A stretch of DNA of 64,000 bases from assembly GCA_964464375.1 (NCBI GenBank), contig CAYXFU010000004.1, forward strand, positions 1 to 64,000, written 5' to 3'. Positions 1-7,008 of this stretch are shown here, one piece after another. The position numbers and the translations under genes were made by a program. Origin of the DNA: CAIOZA01 sp964464375 (GTDB taxonomy: Bacteria; Bacteroidota; Ignavibacteria; Kapaibacteriales; UBA2268). Below the pieces are notes generated by a model. That model ran no database searches, was not told where the DNA came from, and saw only the letters and a list, made by a program, of their open reading frames with translations. How positions within the stretch are numbered: position 1 is the stretch's first letter; every line of letters starts with the position of its first letter.

Positions 1-83
1 AAAACAAAATTAAGAAATATTATGAGAATTGAGGTGTATATTTTTAGAACTGAATCCAATATCAGTGAACATCAAGACAACAT

Positions 84-170
84 TTCTATTAATATGTCAC
101 TCCTAAGGAGTTTCGATATACTTTTCAATCATTTTTTCTTCATTCTCAGTCATTCATTTTGTATATTTGA
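84..170. repeat. partial copy of the 285-bp dispersed repeat
   Basis: This stretch carries TTCTATTAATATGTCACTCC followed by a short palindrome (ACTCCTAAGGAGT) and then a TCAATCATT..TTCTCAGTCATTCATTTT segment. The same order (TTCTATTAATAT, a C/G-rich palindrome, a run of T, then TCTCAATCATTCATTTT) is found several times at 1355-1800, so the FISUMP gene is bracketed by copies of one repeat. It lies upstream of the start codon at 211 and probably belongs to the 5' untranslated region. Confidence 0.7.
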
Positions 171-210
171 GTCTTATAGAATAAGCACTTTCAGAATGGA
201 ATATAACACG

Positions 211-1140
211 ATGAAAAAGTTACTTCTTTCTTTGCTATTACTAGTTGTTACAATGCCTGTGTATTCTGCGGAGCCTTTAGTCAAGTTCTATCTGAACGAT
301 GGAACCTTCAAAGCATATAACTTAAGCGAAATTGACAATCTTCGATTCCCGAATGCACCGGACACGCTTCAGCTTCAGGTATTCACAAAGGACAGCACTT
401 ACTATTATCCTGCTCAGCTGATCGACAGTATCAAATTTTTTGTCGATGAAAAAAACGAGGACAGAATCCACCTTTGGCATGACGGCTTCAAATGGGATTT
501 CGGAGTACATGAAATTGACAGCATTCTTATTTACTACACAAAACATGTAGCTGTTACTATCGGTACTCAGCACTGGATGTACAGAAACCTCGATGTTGAT
601 CATTACAGGAATGGGGATTCTATACCGGAAGTGAGAGACTCTGCACAATGGGTGGATAATTATTTTAAAGAAGAAGGGCAATGGTGTTATTTATACAATG
701 ATACCAATATAGGGAAAACATATGGTAAATTATATAATTGGTTTGTAATTAACGATTTAAGAGGTATAGCTCCTATAGGATGGCACATAACTTCTGATGA
801 AGAATGGTCAAAATTGGAAAATTTTCTTGGAGGTAGTTATATTGCTGGTGGTAAGTTAAAAAGTAATGGTGTACTTGAAAACTTAAATGGACTCTGGCAT
901 GGACCTGACCCAGGAAATACAAATGAAAGCGGATTCACAGGATTACCGGCAGGGTTTTATGATTTTTCTCGTTTTAAAGGATTAAGTAGAGTTACTTATT
1001 GGTGGACATCTACAGAAAATGAACAGGATTTATTGGGGAACGTCTGGATAAGACACGTATTTGATTCGAATGTATATATTCTTAGAAATTCAATAAACAA
1101 AGGAGTAGGTTTTTCAATTCGATGCATAAAGGATAAGTAG
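211..1140 (+). CDS. secreted FISUMP-domain protein
   Basis: A 309-residue protein starting at ATG 211, chosen because it opens a clear signal peptide (MKKLLLSLLLLVVTMPVYSA); the frame is open further upstream but that part is repeat-derived. Residues about 20-115 contain two similar segments about function-unknown beta strands (YLNDGTFKAYNLSEIDNL, later HDGFKWDFGVHEIDSI). The C-terminal two thirds match the Fibrobacter succinogenes major paralogous (FISUMP) domain: QHWMYRNLDVDHYRNGD, YGKLYNWF, GWHITSDEEWSKLENFLGG, GFTGLPAGF, YWWTSTEN and a final SIRCIKDK. FISUMP proteins are exported surface proteins of unknown activity in Fibrobacterota and Bacteroidota. It stands alone between repeats; no sorting domain is seen. 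Confidence 0.85.
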   Translation: MKKLLLSLLLLVVTMPVYSAEPLVKFYLNDGTFKAYNLSEIDNLRFPNAPDTLQLQVFTKDSTYYYPAQLIDSIKFFVDEKNEDRIHLWHDGFKWDFGVHEIDSILIYYTKHVAVTIGTQHWMYRNLDVDHYRNGDSIPEVRDSAQWVDNYFKEEGQWCYLYNDTNIGKTYGKLYNWFVINDLRGIAPIGWHITSDEEWSKLENFLGGSYIAGGKLKSNGVLENLNGLWHGPDPGNTNESGFTGLPAGFYDFSRFKGLSRVTYWWTSTENEQDLLGNVWIRHVFDSNVYILRNSINKGVGFSIRCIKDK

Positions 1141-1190
1141 TTTGTCTGAACTGTGATTTATATGATTCATGTGATTAAAGGCATGAATTA
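1141..1190. repeat. TCTGAACTGTGATT dispersed repeat
   Basis: TTTGTCTGAACTGTGATT followed by TATATGATT..ATGTGATTAAAGG begins directly at the stop codon of the FISUMP gene. A second copy (TTTGTCTGAACTGTGATTCT, then CGTGATTATTGTGATGATTAA) lies at 26330-26368 behind another secreted-protein gene. This repeat is therefore dispersed and sits just downstream of genes in both cases. Confidence 0.6.
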
Positions 1191-1225
1191 AAAGTTTACC
1201 ATGACATGCATTTACAAGAATCTGT

Positions 1226-1805
1226 TTTTGTATTATTTCCCCGTAGGGGAAAAATATTAATAGAAAAACACACCAAACCAGCACACAAAGCTCCGTAGGA
1301 GCGAAATAATGTGAGTAGAATTATATGTCGCCCCTACGGGGCTATGACACTCTCTCATACACATTTTCTATTAATATATCACCCCTGCCGGGGTTTTAAT
1401 AACTTTTAAACCATTTTTATAATTCTCAATCATTCATTTTTCTATTAATATATCACCCCTGATGGGGTTTTGGTAACTTTAATAACCATTTTTTTTATTC
1501 TCATTTAATCATGTATTTTATTTCCCCGTAGGGGAAAAATATTAATAGAAAAACACCCCAAACCAGCACACAAAGCTCCGTAGGAGCGAAATAATGTGAG
1601 TAGAATTATATGTCGCCCCTACGGGGCTATGATGCTCATTCGTACAATTGTTCTATTAATATATCACCCCTACCGGGGTTTTAATAACTTTTAAACCATT
1701 TTTTCCTAATTCTCAATCATTCATTTTTCTATTAACATATAACCCCTACCGGGGTTTTAATGAGTTTAATAACCATTTTTATAATTCTCATTTAATCATG
1801 TCTTT
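1226..1805. repeat. imperfect tandem repeat with 285-bp period
   Basis: Two long imperfect direct copies: the element GCTCCGTAGGAGCG occurs at 1290-1303 and again at 1575-1588, exactly 285 bp apart, each within the same order of smaller palindromes: CCCCGTAGGGG, GCTCCGTAGGAGC, CGCCCCTACGGGGC, CCCCTGCCGGGG or CCCCTACCGGGG, then CCCCTGATGGGG or CCCCTACCGGGG. Between the palindromes are AT-rich stretches such as TTCTATTAATATATC. The 778 bases between 1140 and the next gene hold no convincing reading frame; everything recognisable is repeat. Confidence 0.85.
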
Positions 1806-1883
1806 CATCATACAAATCAAGAGAATCATAGTTCAGACATTCTGCTTTATAATTTTCCTTTTATATCTCATTTTTTCTTTTTA

Positions 1884-1903
1884 ATTTCGCTATATGACGA
1901 AAT
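1884..1903. promoter_or_regulatory. candidate ArsR operator
   Basis: A 20-bp inverted repeat, ATTTCG (1884-1889) and CGAAAT (1898-1903) around an AT-rich centre, ends 15 bases before the arsR start codon and just ahead of its ribosome site (AAGGAAGA). ArsR/SmtB proteins bind dyads of this kind close to their own start and release them on binding arsenite, so autoregulation of the whole operon is likely. This is inferred from position and symmetry only. Confidence 0.5.
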
Positions 1904-1918
1904 GAAATAAGGAAGATA

Positions 1919-2275
1919 ATGAATGATATAATAAAAATATTCAAAGCTCTGTCCGATAAAAACCGGATCAGAATTTTGCTTATGCTCACCCGAAAGCCAC
2001 TCTGTGTCTGCGAAATCCAGGATATACTCAAAGTAACCGTATCAACTGTATCTAAGCATCTTTCAATTCTGAGAGATGTTGGGTTTATATTGGACGAAAA
2101 GGATGGCAAATGGGTGAACTACAGGTTAAACACAACATCCAAGGATATTGCTATCAATCAGTTTATACTTTTACTGCCAATTTATCTTAATGATGATGAA
2201 TTGATCAAAGCTGACAATGAGAGAGTCAATTCCGTAAGCAGACTAAATTTGTGTAATATTGAAATTAATCTATGA
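1919..2275 (+). CDS. arsR: ArsR family arsenic-responsive repressor
   Basis: A 118-residue winged-helix repressor. The fold is read from IFKALSDKNRIRILLMLTRK (helices 1-2), a CVC metal-site motif in LCVCEIQDIL about residue 30, the recognition helix SKHLSILRDVGFI and the wing (DEKDGKWVNYRL). The CxC in this helix is the arsenite or antimonite ligand of E. coli-type ArsR. The 40-residue C-terminal extension is longer than in minimal ArsR proteins and not recognised. It heads the arsenic operon and is preceded by a candidate operator at 1884-1903 and an AAGGAAGA ribosome site. Confidence 0.93.
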   Translation: MNDIIKIFKALSDKNRIRILLMLTRKPLCVCEIQDILKVTVSTVSKHLSILRDVGFILDEKDGKWVNYRLNTTSKDIAINQFILLLPIYLNDDELIKADNERVNSVSRLNLCNIEINL

Positions 2276-2319
2276 TGTTTCGTTAGTTGTCTAATTGTAA
2301 AAGAAATTTAAGGGTAAAG

Positions 2320-2742
2320 ATGAGAATATTAGTCCTATGCACAGGGAATTCATGCCGCAGTCAGATGGCAGAGGCATTTTTAACCGCTTATGATGATACT
2401 TTTGATGTATATTCAGCCGGTACGAATCCGGCTGTAGAAGTCAATCCAAGAACTATTCAGGTGATGAACGAAATTGGGTTTGACATGAGCGGACATTATC
2501 CCAAATCGGTGGATCTGTTTATCTATGATGATTTCAACTATGTGATTACTGTTTGCGGCGGTGCTAAAGAAGTCTGCCCGGTTTTTAATGGTATTGTCGA
2601 ACATCAGCTTCATATCGGATTCGATGATCCGGCAGAGGCAACAGGCACAGAAGAAGAGATACTCTTTGTTTATCGCCGAGTTAGAGATGAAATCAGAGAG
2701 AGGATAGTAAAATTTCTTGAGGTTGAGGATGATCTGATTTAA
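2320..2742 (+). CDS. arsC: thioredoxin-coupled arsenate reductase
   Basis: A 140-residue low-molecular-weight phosphatase-fold arsenate reductase that converts arsenate to arsenite for export. It starts at ATG 2320; an upstream TTG at 2287 is in frame but would add residues ahead of the family's usual start. The phosphate loop is CTGNSCR (Cys7-Arg13), and the relay cysteines Cys79 and Cys86 lie in VCGGAKEVCPVF, as in the thioredoxin-dependent pI258-type enzymes. The DP loop is seen in FDDPAEATG. It needs a thioredoxin to be re-reduced, which fits the two thioredoxin-fold proteins further down the same operon. Confidence 0.93.
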   Translation: MRILVLCTGNSCRSQMAEAFLTAYDDTFDVYSAGTNPAVEVNPRTIQVMNEIGFDMSGHYPKSVDLFIYDDFNYVITVCGGAKEVCPVFNGIVEHQLHIGFDDPAEATGTEEEILFVYRRVRDEIRERIVKFLEVEDDLI

Positions 2743-2763
2743 TAGATTTATTAATTTAATATT

Positions 2764-3789
2764 ATGTTAATTTTTAAAAAGTACAAGCTCCTTATTCCAT
2801 TGGCATTAGTGCCTGTGTGGATTATTCTGTATATTTATCTTGAGCCATTGGCTAACGGACTTGTTTACGATGTATTTGGAATGGATAAAACGCTTCGTTT
2901 GACCGAAGCAATCAGGTTTTTCATTTTCGAAGTACCTAAAGTGCTTTTATTGCTAACCCTGATAGTGTTTGTGGTGGGAATCATACGCAGTTACTTCTCT
3001 CCCGAAAAGACACGAAAAGCACTTGAAGGAAAATCACTTCTGGTCGGGAACATTATGGCAAGCTCATTGGGGATTGTGACTCCTTTCTGCTCCTGCTCGG
3101 CAATACCATTATTTCTAGGATTTGTTGAATCAGGAATTCCACTGGGAGTAACATTCTCATTTCTGATAGCAGCACCAATGATTAATGAAGTTGCACTGGT
3201 TCTTCTGTTTGGGTTATTCGGCTGGAAAACTGCTCTGATATATTTAACAACAGGTCTATTAATTTCAATCTTATCGGGTTGGATAATCGGTAGTCTAAAG
3301 CTTGAAAAGTGGGTTGAGCCATGGGTTTACGAGATTAAAGCCGGTAAACTTGAAATGGCTGAAGAAGCCCTTACCATAAATCATAGAATTGATGCAGGGT
3401 TCACGGCAGTACGAGAAATTGTTTCGAAAGTTTGGATTTATATTGTAGCCGGTATCGCCGTCGGAGCAGGTGCTCACGGCTATGTTCCGGCTGATTTCAT
3501 GGCATCGTTTATGGGCAAAGATGTTTGGTATGCAGTTCCTCTTGCTGTGTTGCTTGGTGTGCCGATGTACTCCAATGCTGCAGGGATTATCCCGATTGTA
3601 CAGGTGCTGTTGGAAAAAGGGGCATCGCTTGGAACATCGCTGGCGTTTATGATGGCGGTAATTGGACTATCACTTCCCGAAACAATTATTCTGAAAAAAG
3701 TGCTAAAGCTTCCATTGATTTTTACATTTGTTGGAGTTGTTGCAGTTGGAATTATGATCGTGGGGGTTTTGTTTAATATGATATTCTAA
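2764..3789 (+). CDS. ArsP-like permease (DUF318/UPF0718 family)
   Basis: A 341-residue inner-membrane permease with about eight hydrophobic helices in two inverted halves. The family signature TPFCSCSAIPLFLGFVESG is at residues about 100-120 and includes the conserved CxC, and the second half repeats it as GVPMYSNAAGIIPIVQ. Members include ArsP, an exporter of trivalent organoarsenicals, and related metal-ion efflux permeases. Its position 21 bases after arsC in the arsenic operon favours an arsenic role, but the exact substrate cannot be told from sequence. Low-complexity repeat DNA begins immediately after the stop. Confidence 0.85.
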   Translation: MLIFKKYKLLIPLALVPVWIILYIYLEPLANGLVYDVFGMDKTLRLTEAIRFFIFEVPKVLLLLTLIVFVVGIIRSYFSPEKTRKALEGKSLLVGNIMASSLGIVTPFCSCSAIPLFLGFVESGIPLGVTFSFLIAAPMINEVALVLLFGLFGWKTALIYLTTGLLISILSGWIIGSLKLEKWVEPWVYEIKAGKLEMAEEALTINHRIDAGFTAVREIVSKVWIYIVAGIAVGAGAHGYVPADFMASFMGKDVWYAVPLAVLLGVPMYSNAAGIIPIVQVLLEKGASLGTSLAFMMAVIGLSLPETIILKKVLKLPLIFTFVGVVAVGIMIVGVLFNMIF

Positions 3790-3805
3790 TGCATTTGAAG
3801 AGTAA

Positions 3806-3992
3806 AAAATACAAATGTCGAATATCGAATATCGAACACCGAATGTCGAAGGGAAGAGGAAATACAAATGTCGAATGTAGAATATCGAACATCGAATACT
3901 GAACACCGAATGTCGAAGGGAGAGGGAAATACGAATGTTGAATATCGAATACTGAACACCGAATGTCGAAGGGAAGAGGGAAATACAAATGC
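3806..3992. repeat. left flank: TCGAAYATCGAACA repeat array
   Basis: Three degenerate direct copies, each about 60 bp, of a sequence built from AATGTCGAATATCGAACACC, GAATGTCGAAGGGAAGAGG and GAAATACAAATG. Both strands are open but only encode monotonous FDIRCSVFDIRHS-like peptides, so no protein is claimed. It directly precedes the four-helix-bundle gene at 4017, and an inverted version lies on the other side of that gene (4425-4470). Confidence 0.85.
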
Positions 3993-4016
3993 TGAATATA
4001 TTAATTGGGAGGACTT

Positions 4017-4403
4017 ATGAGTAAAGGTTTTGATTTGGAGGATAGGCTTATTGCTTTTTCAATCAAAATAATGGAAATTGCTGAGAAATTGCCAAATACT
4101 AAATCCGGAATTTATATATCTGGTCAAATGATTCGCTCCGGTACATCACCTGCATTAAATTATGCAGAAGCTCAAAGTGCAGAATCAAGAAATGATTTTA
4201 TTCATAAGATGAAAATCTGTCTGAAAGAATTGAGAGAGACTCTTGTTTCTCTTAAAATTATCTATAGAAAACCAATCATTAAAGAACTAAAAATGATTGA
4301 AGAAATTATGAATGAATGTATAGAGCTTATTTCGATTTTTGTAAAGAGTATTGACACAGCAAAAAAGAATCTGATTGCAAAAAGCAAGAAGGGGATTGAA
4401 TAA
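4017..4403 (+). CDS. four-helix-bundle protein (S23/IVP family)
   Basis: A 128-residue protein starting at ATG 4017 behind a strong GGGAGGA ribosome site. It matches the four-helix-bundle family named after proteins of 23S rRNA intervening sequences: LEDRLIAFSIKIMEIAEKLP (helix 1), GIYISGQMIRSGTSPALNYAEA (helix 2), SRNDFIHKMKICLKELRET (helix 3), and a fourth helix ending in a lysine-rich tail. The typical QLIRSGTSIAANIAEA core is recognisable. Members are small, pentameric in known structures, and some act with reverse transcriptases, but none is here. It interrupts the arsenic operon between the permease and the thioredoxins and is bounded by inverted repeats, suggesting an inserted unit. 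Confidence 0.88.
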   Translation: MSKGFDLEDRLIAFSIKIMEIAEKLPNTKSGIYISGQMIRSGTSPALNYAEAQSAESRNDFIHKMKICLKELRETLVSLKIIYRKPIIKELKMIEEIMNECIELISIFVKSIDTAKKNLIAKSKKGIE

Positions 4404-4424
4404 TTTGTTATTTTGAAATTTTGT

Positions 4425-4470
4425 ATTAAATATTCGAAATTCGATGTTCAGTGTTCGATATTCGAAATTA
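4425..4470. repeat. right flank: inverted copy of the TCGAA repeat
   Basis: AATATTCGAAATTCGATGTT followed by CAGTGTTCGATATTCGAAAT reads on the opposite strand as TTCGAATATCGAACACTGAA then CATCGAAT, closely resembling the units at 3806-3992. The four-helix-bundle gene is thus enclosed by complementary sequences that could pair in the transcript. Confidence 0.75.
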
Positions 4471-4516
4471 TGTATTAAAGCTCGATATTATAAATTTTAT
4501 AAGGAAAAAAATTATT

Positions 4517-4756
4517 ATGGTTATCAAAATTCTCGGATCAGGTTGTTCCAAGTGCGTAAATCTTGAAAACAAAGTGAAAGAAATTGTTAAAAACAACAAC
4601 ATCGATGCTACAGTTGAAAAAGTATCGGAGCTTCAGGACATTATGAAATACGGAATAATGAGTACTCCCGGACTGGTCATCAACGAAAAGGTTATTAGTT
4701 ATGGCACTGTTCCCAAGGATAGTCAGATTCTCGAATGGCTGAAGGAGGCTAATTAA
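4517..4756 (+). CDS. small thioredoxin-fold protein (MTH895-like)
   Basis: A 79-residue protein beginning MVIKILGSGCSKCVNLENKV, with a CSKC redox pair at residues about 10-13 and the cis-proline loop MSTPGLVINEKVI. Length and layout match the small glutaredoxin-like redox-active disulfide proteins (TIGR00412/MTH895 type) often found next to ArsP-like permeases and CcdA. No signal peptide, so it acts in the cytoplasm, possibly re-reducing ArsC or passing electrons to the CcdA-like protein. The start ATG 4517 follows AAGGAAAAAA. The next gene starts one base after its stop codon. Confidence 0.87.
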   Translation: MVIKILGSGCSKCVNLENKVKEIVKNNNIDATVEKVSELQDIMKYGIMSTPGLVINEKVISYGTVPKDSQILEWLKEAN

Positions 4757-4757
4757 T

Positions 4758-5126
4758 ATGAGAAAGTTAACACTGTTAATCGCTATGGTTAGTATTTTCA
4801 TTATTCTCAATCCAATGGAAGCTCAGACCAACAAACCGATGGTTACATTCATCGAACTCGGCTCGGACAAATGCATTCCCTGCAAGAAGATGCAGCCGAT
4901 ACTGAAAAGCATCGAAAAGAAATATCGTGAGCAAATTAAAGTTGTTTTCTATGATGTATGGAAAGATGAGTATAAAAGTAAGTCTGATGAATATAAGATA
5001 AAGCTGATTCCTACACAGATTTTCCTTGATGCTAACGGTAAAGAAATATTTAGACATGAAGGATATTATCCCGAAGCACAGATTGATAAATTTCTGCAGT
5101 CCAAGGGTTTGAAGGTTAGGAAGTAG
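4758..5126 (+). CDS. exported thioredoxin-like protein
   Basis: A 122-residue protein with an N-terminal signal sequence (LTLLIAMVSIFIILNPMEAQ) followed by a thioredoxin domain: FIELGSDKCIPCKKMQPIL holds a CIPC active site at about residues 37-40, and LIPTQIFLDANGKEIFRHEG carries the cis-proline Thr-Gln turn. It likely faces the periplasm and would be kept reduced through the CcdA-like membrane protein encoded at 6298. It is translationally close to the preceding thioredoxin-fold gene and is followed directly by tandem-repeat DNA. Confidence 0.88.
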   Translation: MRKLTLLIAMVSIFIILNPMEAQTNKPMVTFIELGSDKCIPCKKMQPILKSIEKKYREQIKVVFYDVWKDEYKSKSDEYKIKLIPTQIFLDANGKEIFRHEGYYPEAQIDKFLQSKGLKVRK

Positions 5127-5420
5127 GGACGAGGGACGAGGGACAAGGGACAAGGGACAGGAGAATGGGACAGGGGACAAGGGACAGGAGAATGGGACAG
5201 GGGACANNNNNNNNNNNNNNNNNNNNNNNNNNNNNNNNNNNNNNNNNNNNNNNNNNNNNNNNNNNNNNNNNNNNNNNNNNNNNNNNNNNNNNNNNNNNNN
5301 NNNNNNAAGGGACAGGAGAATGGGACAGGGGACAAGGGACAGGAGAATGGGACAGGGGACAAGGGACAGGAGAATGGGACAGGGGACAGGGGACAGGAGA
5401 ATGGGACAAAGAGCAAGGGA
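5127..5420. repeat. 27-bp tandem repeat (VNTR) with assembly gap
   Basis: Units of 27 bp (AAGGGACAGGAGAATGGGAC then AGGGGAC) repeat at least three times after the gap and at least twice before it. Because the unit length is divisible by three, all frames appear open (GTGEWDRGQ and similar), which is an artefact. The array sits between the exported thioredoxin and the first of two duplicated four-helix-bundle genes, and the true copy number is hidden by the N run. Confidence 0.92.
5207..5306. other. assembly gap of 100 N
   Basis: Exactly 100 undetermined bases, the conventional size for a scaffold gap of unknown length, placed inside the 27-bp array. The real distance here is unknown. Confidence 0.99.
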
Positions 5421-5457
5421 AGAGGGATTCATTTTTGTTAATTAAACAGGAGAATTT

Positions 5458-5817
5458 ATGCGGGATGGTTTGTCAGAATTGAGATTTTATCAAATATCTA
5501 TCGAACTTTGGGACAAGTGTTGGAGTGATACTGAATTAATGGCAAAAGATTTTCGCGGGAAAGAAATCGCTAAACAATTGATTAGGTCATGCGGCTCAAT
5601 TTCTGCAAATATTGAAGAAGGATATGGTAGAGGATTTGGCAAAGAATATCCTCACTTTTTAAGAATATCAAGGGGTTCAGCTCGTGAATCAAAAGGCTGG
5701 TATCAGCGAGCTAAAACATTATTATCACATGAAATAATTGATGATAGGTGTCAATTAATTGATTCAATAACAGCAATGATTACAAAAACCATACAAACAT
5801 TGGAAAACAAAAAATGA
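5458..5817 (+). CDS. four-helix-bundle protein (S23/IVP family), copy 1
   Basis: A 119-residue four-helix-bundle protein. Helix 1 is LRFYQISIELWDKCWSDTEL, helix 2 carries the family core AKQLIRSCGSISANIEEGYG, helix 3 follows HFLRISRGSARESKGWYQRA and helix 4 is CQLIDSITAMITKTIQTLEN. This is a different subgroup from the gene at 4017. It starts at ATG 5458 behind ACAGGAGAA. It stands inside the arsenic/redox operon between the exported thioredoxin and ccdA, with a tandem repeat array upstream and a complementary stretch downstream. Function unknown; known homologues are encoded within 23S rRNA intervening sequences. Confidence 0.9.
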   Translation: MRDGLSELRFYQISIELWDKCWSDTELMAKDFRGKEIAKQLIRSCGSISANIEEGYGRGFGKEYPHFLRISRGSARESKGWYQRAKTLLSHEIIDDRCQLIDSITAMITKTIQTLENKK

Positions 5818-5877
5818 AAACACATCCTAATCCCATGTCCCCTGACCCTTGTCCCTTTCACTTAAACAGGAGAATTT

Positions 5878-6237
5878 ATGCGGGATGCTTTGTCAGAACT
5901 GAGATTTTATCAAATATCTATCGAACTTTGGGACAAGTGTTGGAGTGATACTGAATTAATGGCAAAAGATTTTCGCGGGAAAGAAATCGCTAAACAATTG
6001 ATTAGGTCATGCGGCTCAATTTCTGCAAATATTGAAGAAGGATATGGTAGAGGATTTGGCAAAGAATATCCTCACTTTTTAAGAATATCAAGGGGTTCAG
6101 CTCGTGAATCAAAAGGCTGGTATCAGCGAGCTAAAACATTATTATCACATGAAATAATTGATGATAGGTGTCAATTAATTGATTCAATAACAGCAATGAT
6201 TACAAAAACCATACAAACATTGGAAAACAAAAAATGA
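5878..6237 (+). CDS. four-helix-bundle protein (S23/IVP family), copy 2
   Basis: A second 119-residue copy, identical in protein sequence to the gene at 5458 except Ala for Gly at residue 4. Near-identity at the DNA level including the noncoding ends shows a very recent tandem duplication or, less likely, an assembly duplication next to the scaffold gap. Translation starts at ATG 5878 with the same ACAGGAGAA ribosome site. Its downstream region delivers an identical ribosome site to ccdA at 6298. Confidence 0.9.
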   Translation: MRDALSELRFYQISIELWDKCWSDTELMAKDFRGKEIAKQLIRSCGSISANIEEGYGRGFGKEYPHFLRISRGSARESKGWYQRAKTLLSHEIIDDRCQLIDSITAMITKTIQTLENKK

Positions 6238-6297
6238 AAACACATCCTAATCCCATGTCCCCTGACCCTTGTCCCTTTCACTTAAACAGGAGAATTT

Positions 6298-6999
6298 ATG
6301 ATTGAAGGCATATTCGATTCATTAAGTAATTTACTTTATGGTAACTTCTGGTTAGCAACATTCTCTGCCTTTGCATGGGGATTGCTGAGCATCGTTCTCA
6401 GTCCATGCCATTTGTCGAGCATACCTCTGATAATCGGATTCCTAAGCTCACAAGGTGAGATAAGTCTGAAGCGGACATTTAATTTGTCACTGGTTTTTGC
6501 CATGGGGATTCTCGTGACAATAGCCATTATCGGTGGAATTACACTTGCGATGGGACGATTGATGGGTGATGTCGGGACGATTGGCAATTACATTGTTGCG
6601 GCTGTATTCTTTGTGGTTGGCTTGTACCTGCTCGATCTGATTAAACTTCCTTGGGACGGTGCCCGAATGAGTGGAACAAGATTCAAAGGGCTGCTTGCCG
6701 CATTGGTTTTGGGGCTTATCTTCGGAATTGGTCTTGGTCCATGTACATTTGCTTTTATGGCTCCGGTTCTGGGTGTAGTTTTTGAGGTGTCAGCAACCAA
6801 TTTGGTTCTTGCTCTGTCATTACTCGTAGCTTTTTCAATCGGACATTGTGCTGTAATTGTGCTTGCTGGTACATTGACAAAGAAAGTGCAACAGTATCTG
6901 AACTGGACGGAGAGCTCGAAAACAATGGGGTATATCAAAAAAGTGTGTGGTATCCTGGTTATTTTGGGTGGTGTTTATATGATTTATAATACTTTTTAA
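6298..6999 (+). CDS. CcdA/DsbD-like membrane thiol-disulfide transporter
   Basis: A 233-residue inner-membrane protein with six predicted helices in two pseudo-symmetric halves. Each half has the proline-cysteine motif of the family: LSPCHLSSIPL at about residue 38-48 and GLGPCTFAFMAP at about residue 148-158. CcdA proteins carry reducing equivalents from cytoplasmic thioredoxin across the membrane. In this operon the natural partners are the cytoplasmic CSKC protein (4517) and the exported CIPC protein (4758). The start at 6298 is set by a ribosome site that belongs to the duplicated 420-bp unit. Confidence 0.9.
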   Translation: MIEGIFDSLSNLLYGNFWLATFSAFAWGLLSIVLSPCHLSSIPLIIGFLSSQGEISLKRTFNLSLVFAMGILVTIAIIGGITLAMGRLMGDVGTIGNYIVAAVFFVVGLYLLDLIKLPWDGARMSGTRFKGLLAALVLGLIFGIGLGPCTFAFMAPVLGVVFEVSATNLVLALSLLVAFSIGHCAVIVLAGTLTKKVQQYLNWTESSKTMGYIKKVCGILVILGGVYMIYNTF

Positions 7000-7008
7000 A
7001 AGGAAAAA

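Larger units (their letters stand above)
5440..6300. repeat. 420-bp tandem duplication carrying four-helix-bundle genes
   Basis: The block from about 5440 is repeated with a period of exactly 420 bp: start codons lie at 5458, 5878 and, for ccdA, at 6298. Only two base differences were seen between the copies of the gene (GGT/GCT at codon 4 and ATT/ACT context near codon 7-8). The 19-mer TTAAACAGGAGAATTTATG, which is ribosome site plus start codon, stands before all three genes, so each insertion has rebuilt the downstream gene's translation signal. The right end (CCCATGTCCCCTGACCCTTG, then TCCC) is an inverted, degenerate match to the 27-bp array on the left. Confidence 0.93.

Noticed and set aside
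3703..3988. Leftward frames with FDIRCSVFDIRHS-like repeats
   Set aside because: They are translations of the TCGAATATCGAACA repeat, not genes.
3806..5420. CRISPR array
   Set aside because: Repeats are adjacent or degenerate without unique spacers of uniform length, and no cas gene is present.
5066..5482. Long open frames through the 27-bp repeat on both strands
   Set aside because: The unit length is a multiple of three, so all frames stay open and give monotonous peptides; no start signal or homology.
4017..6237. Accessory variability protein (Avd) of a diversity-generating retroelement
   Set aside because: Avd is a four-helix-bundle protein, but there is no reverse transcriptase, template repeat or variable repeat in the window.
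4017..6237. Intervening sequence of a 23S rRNA gene
   Set aside because: The family is right, but the surrounding sequence is protein-coding and no rRNA was found.
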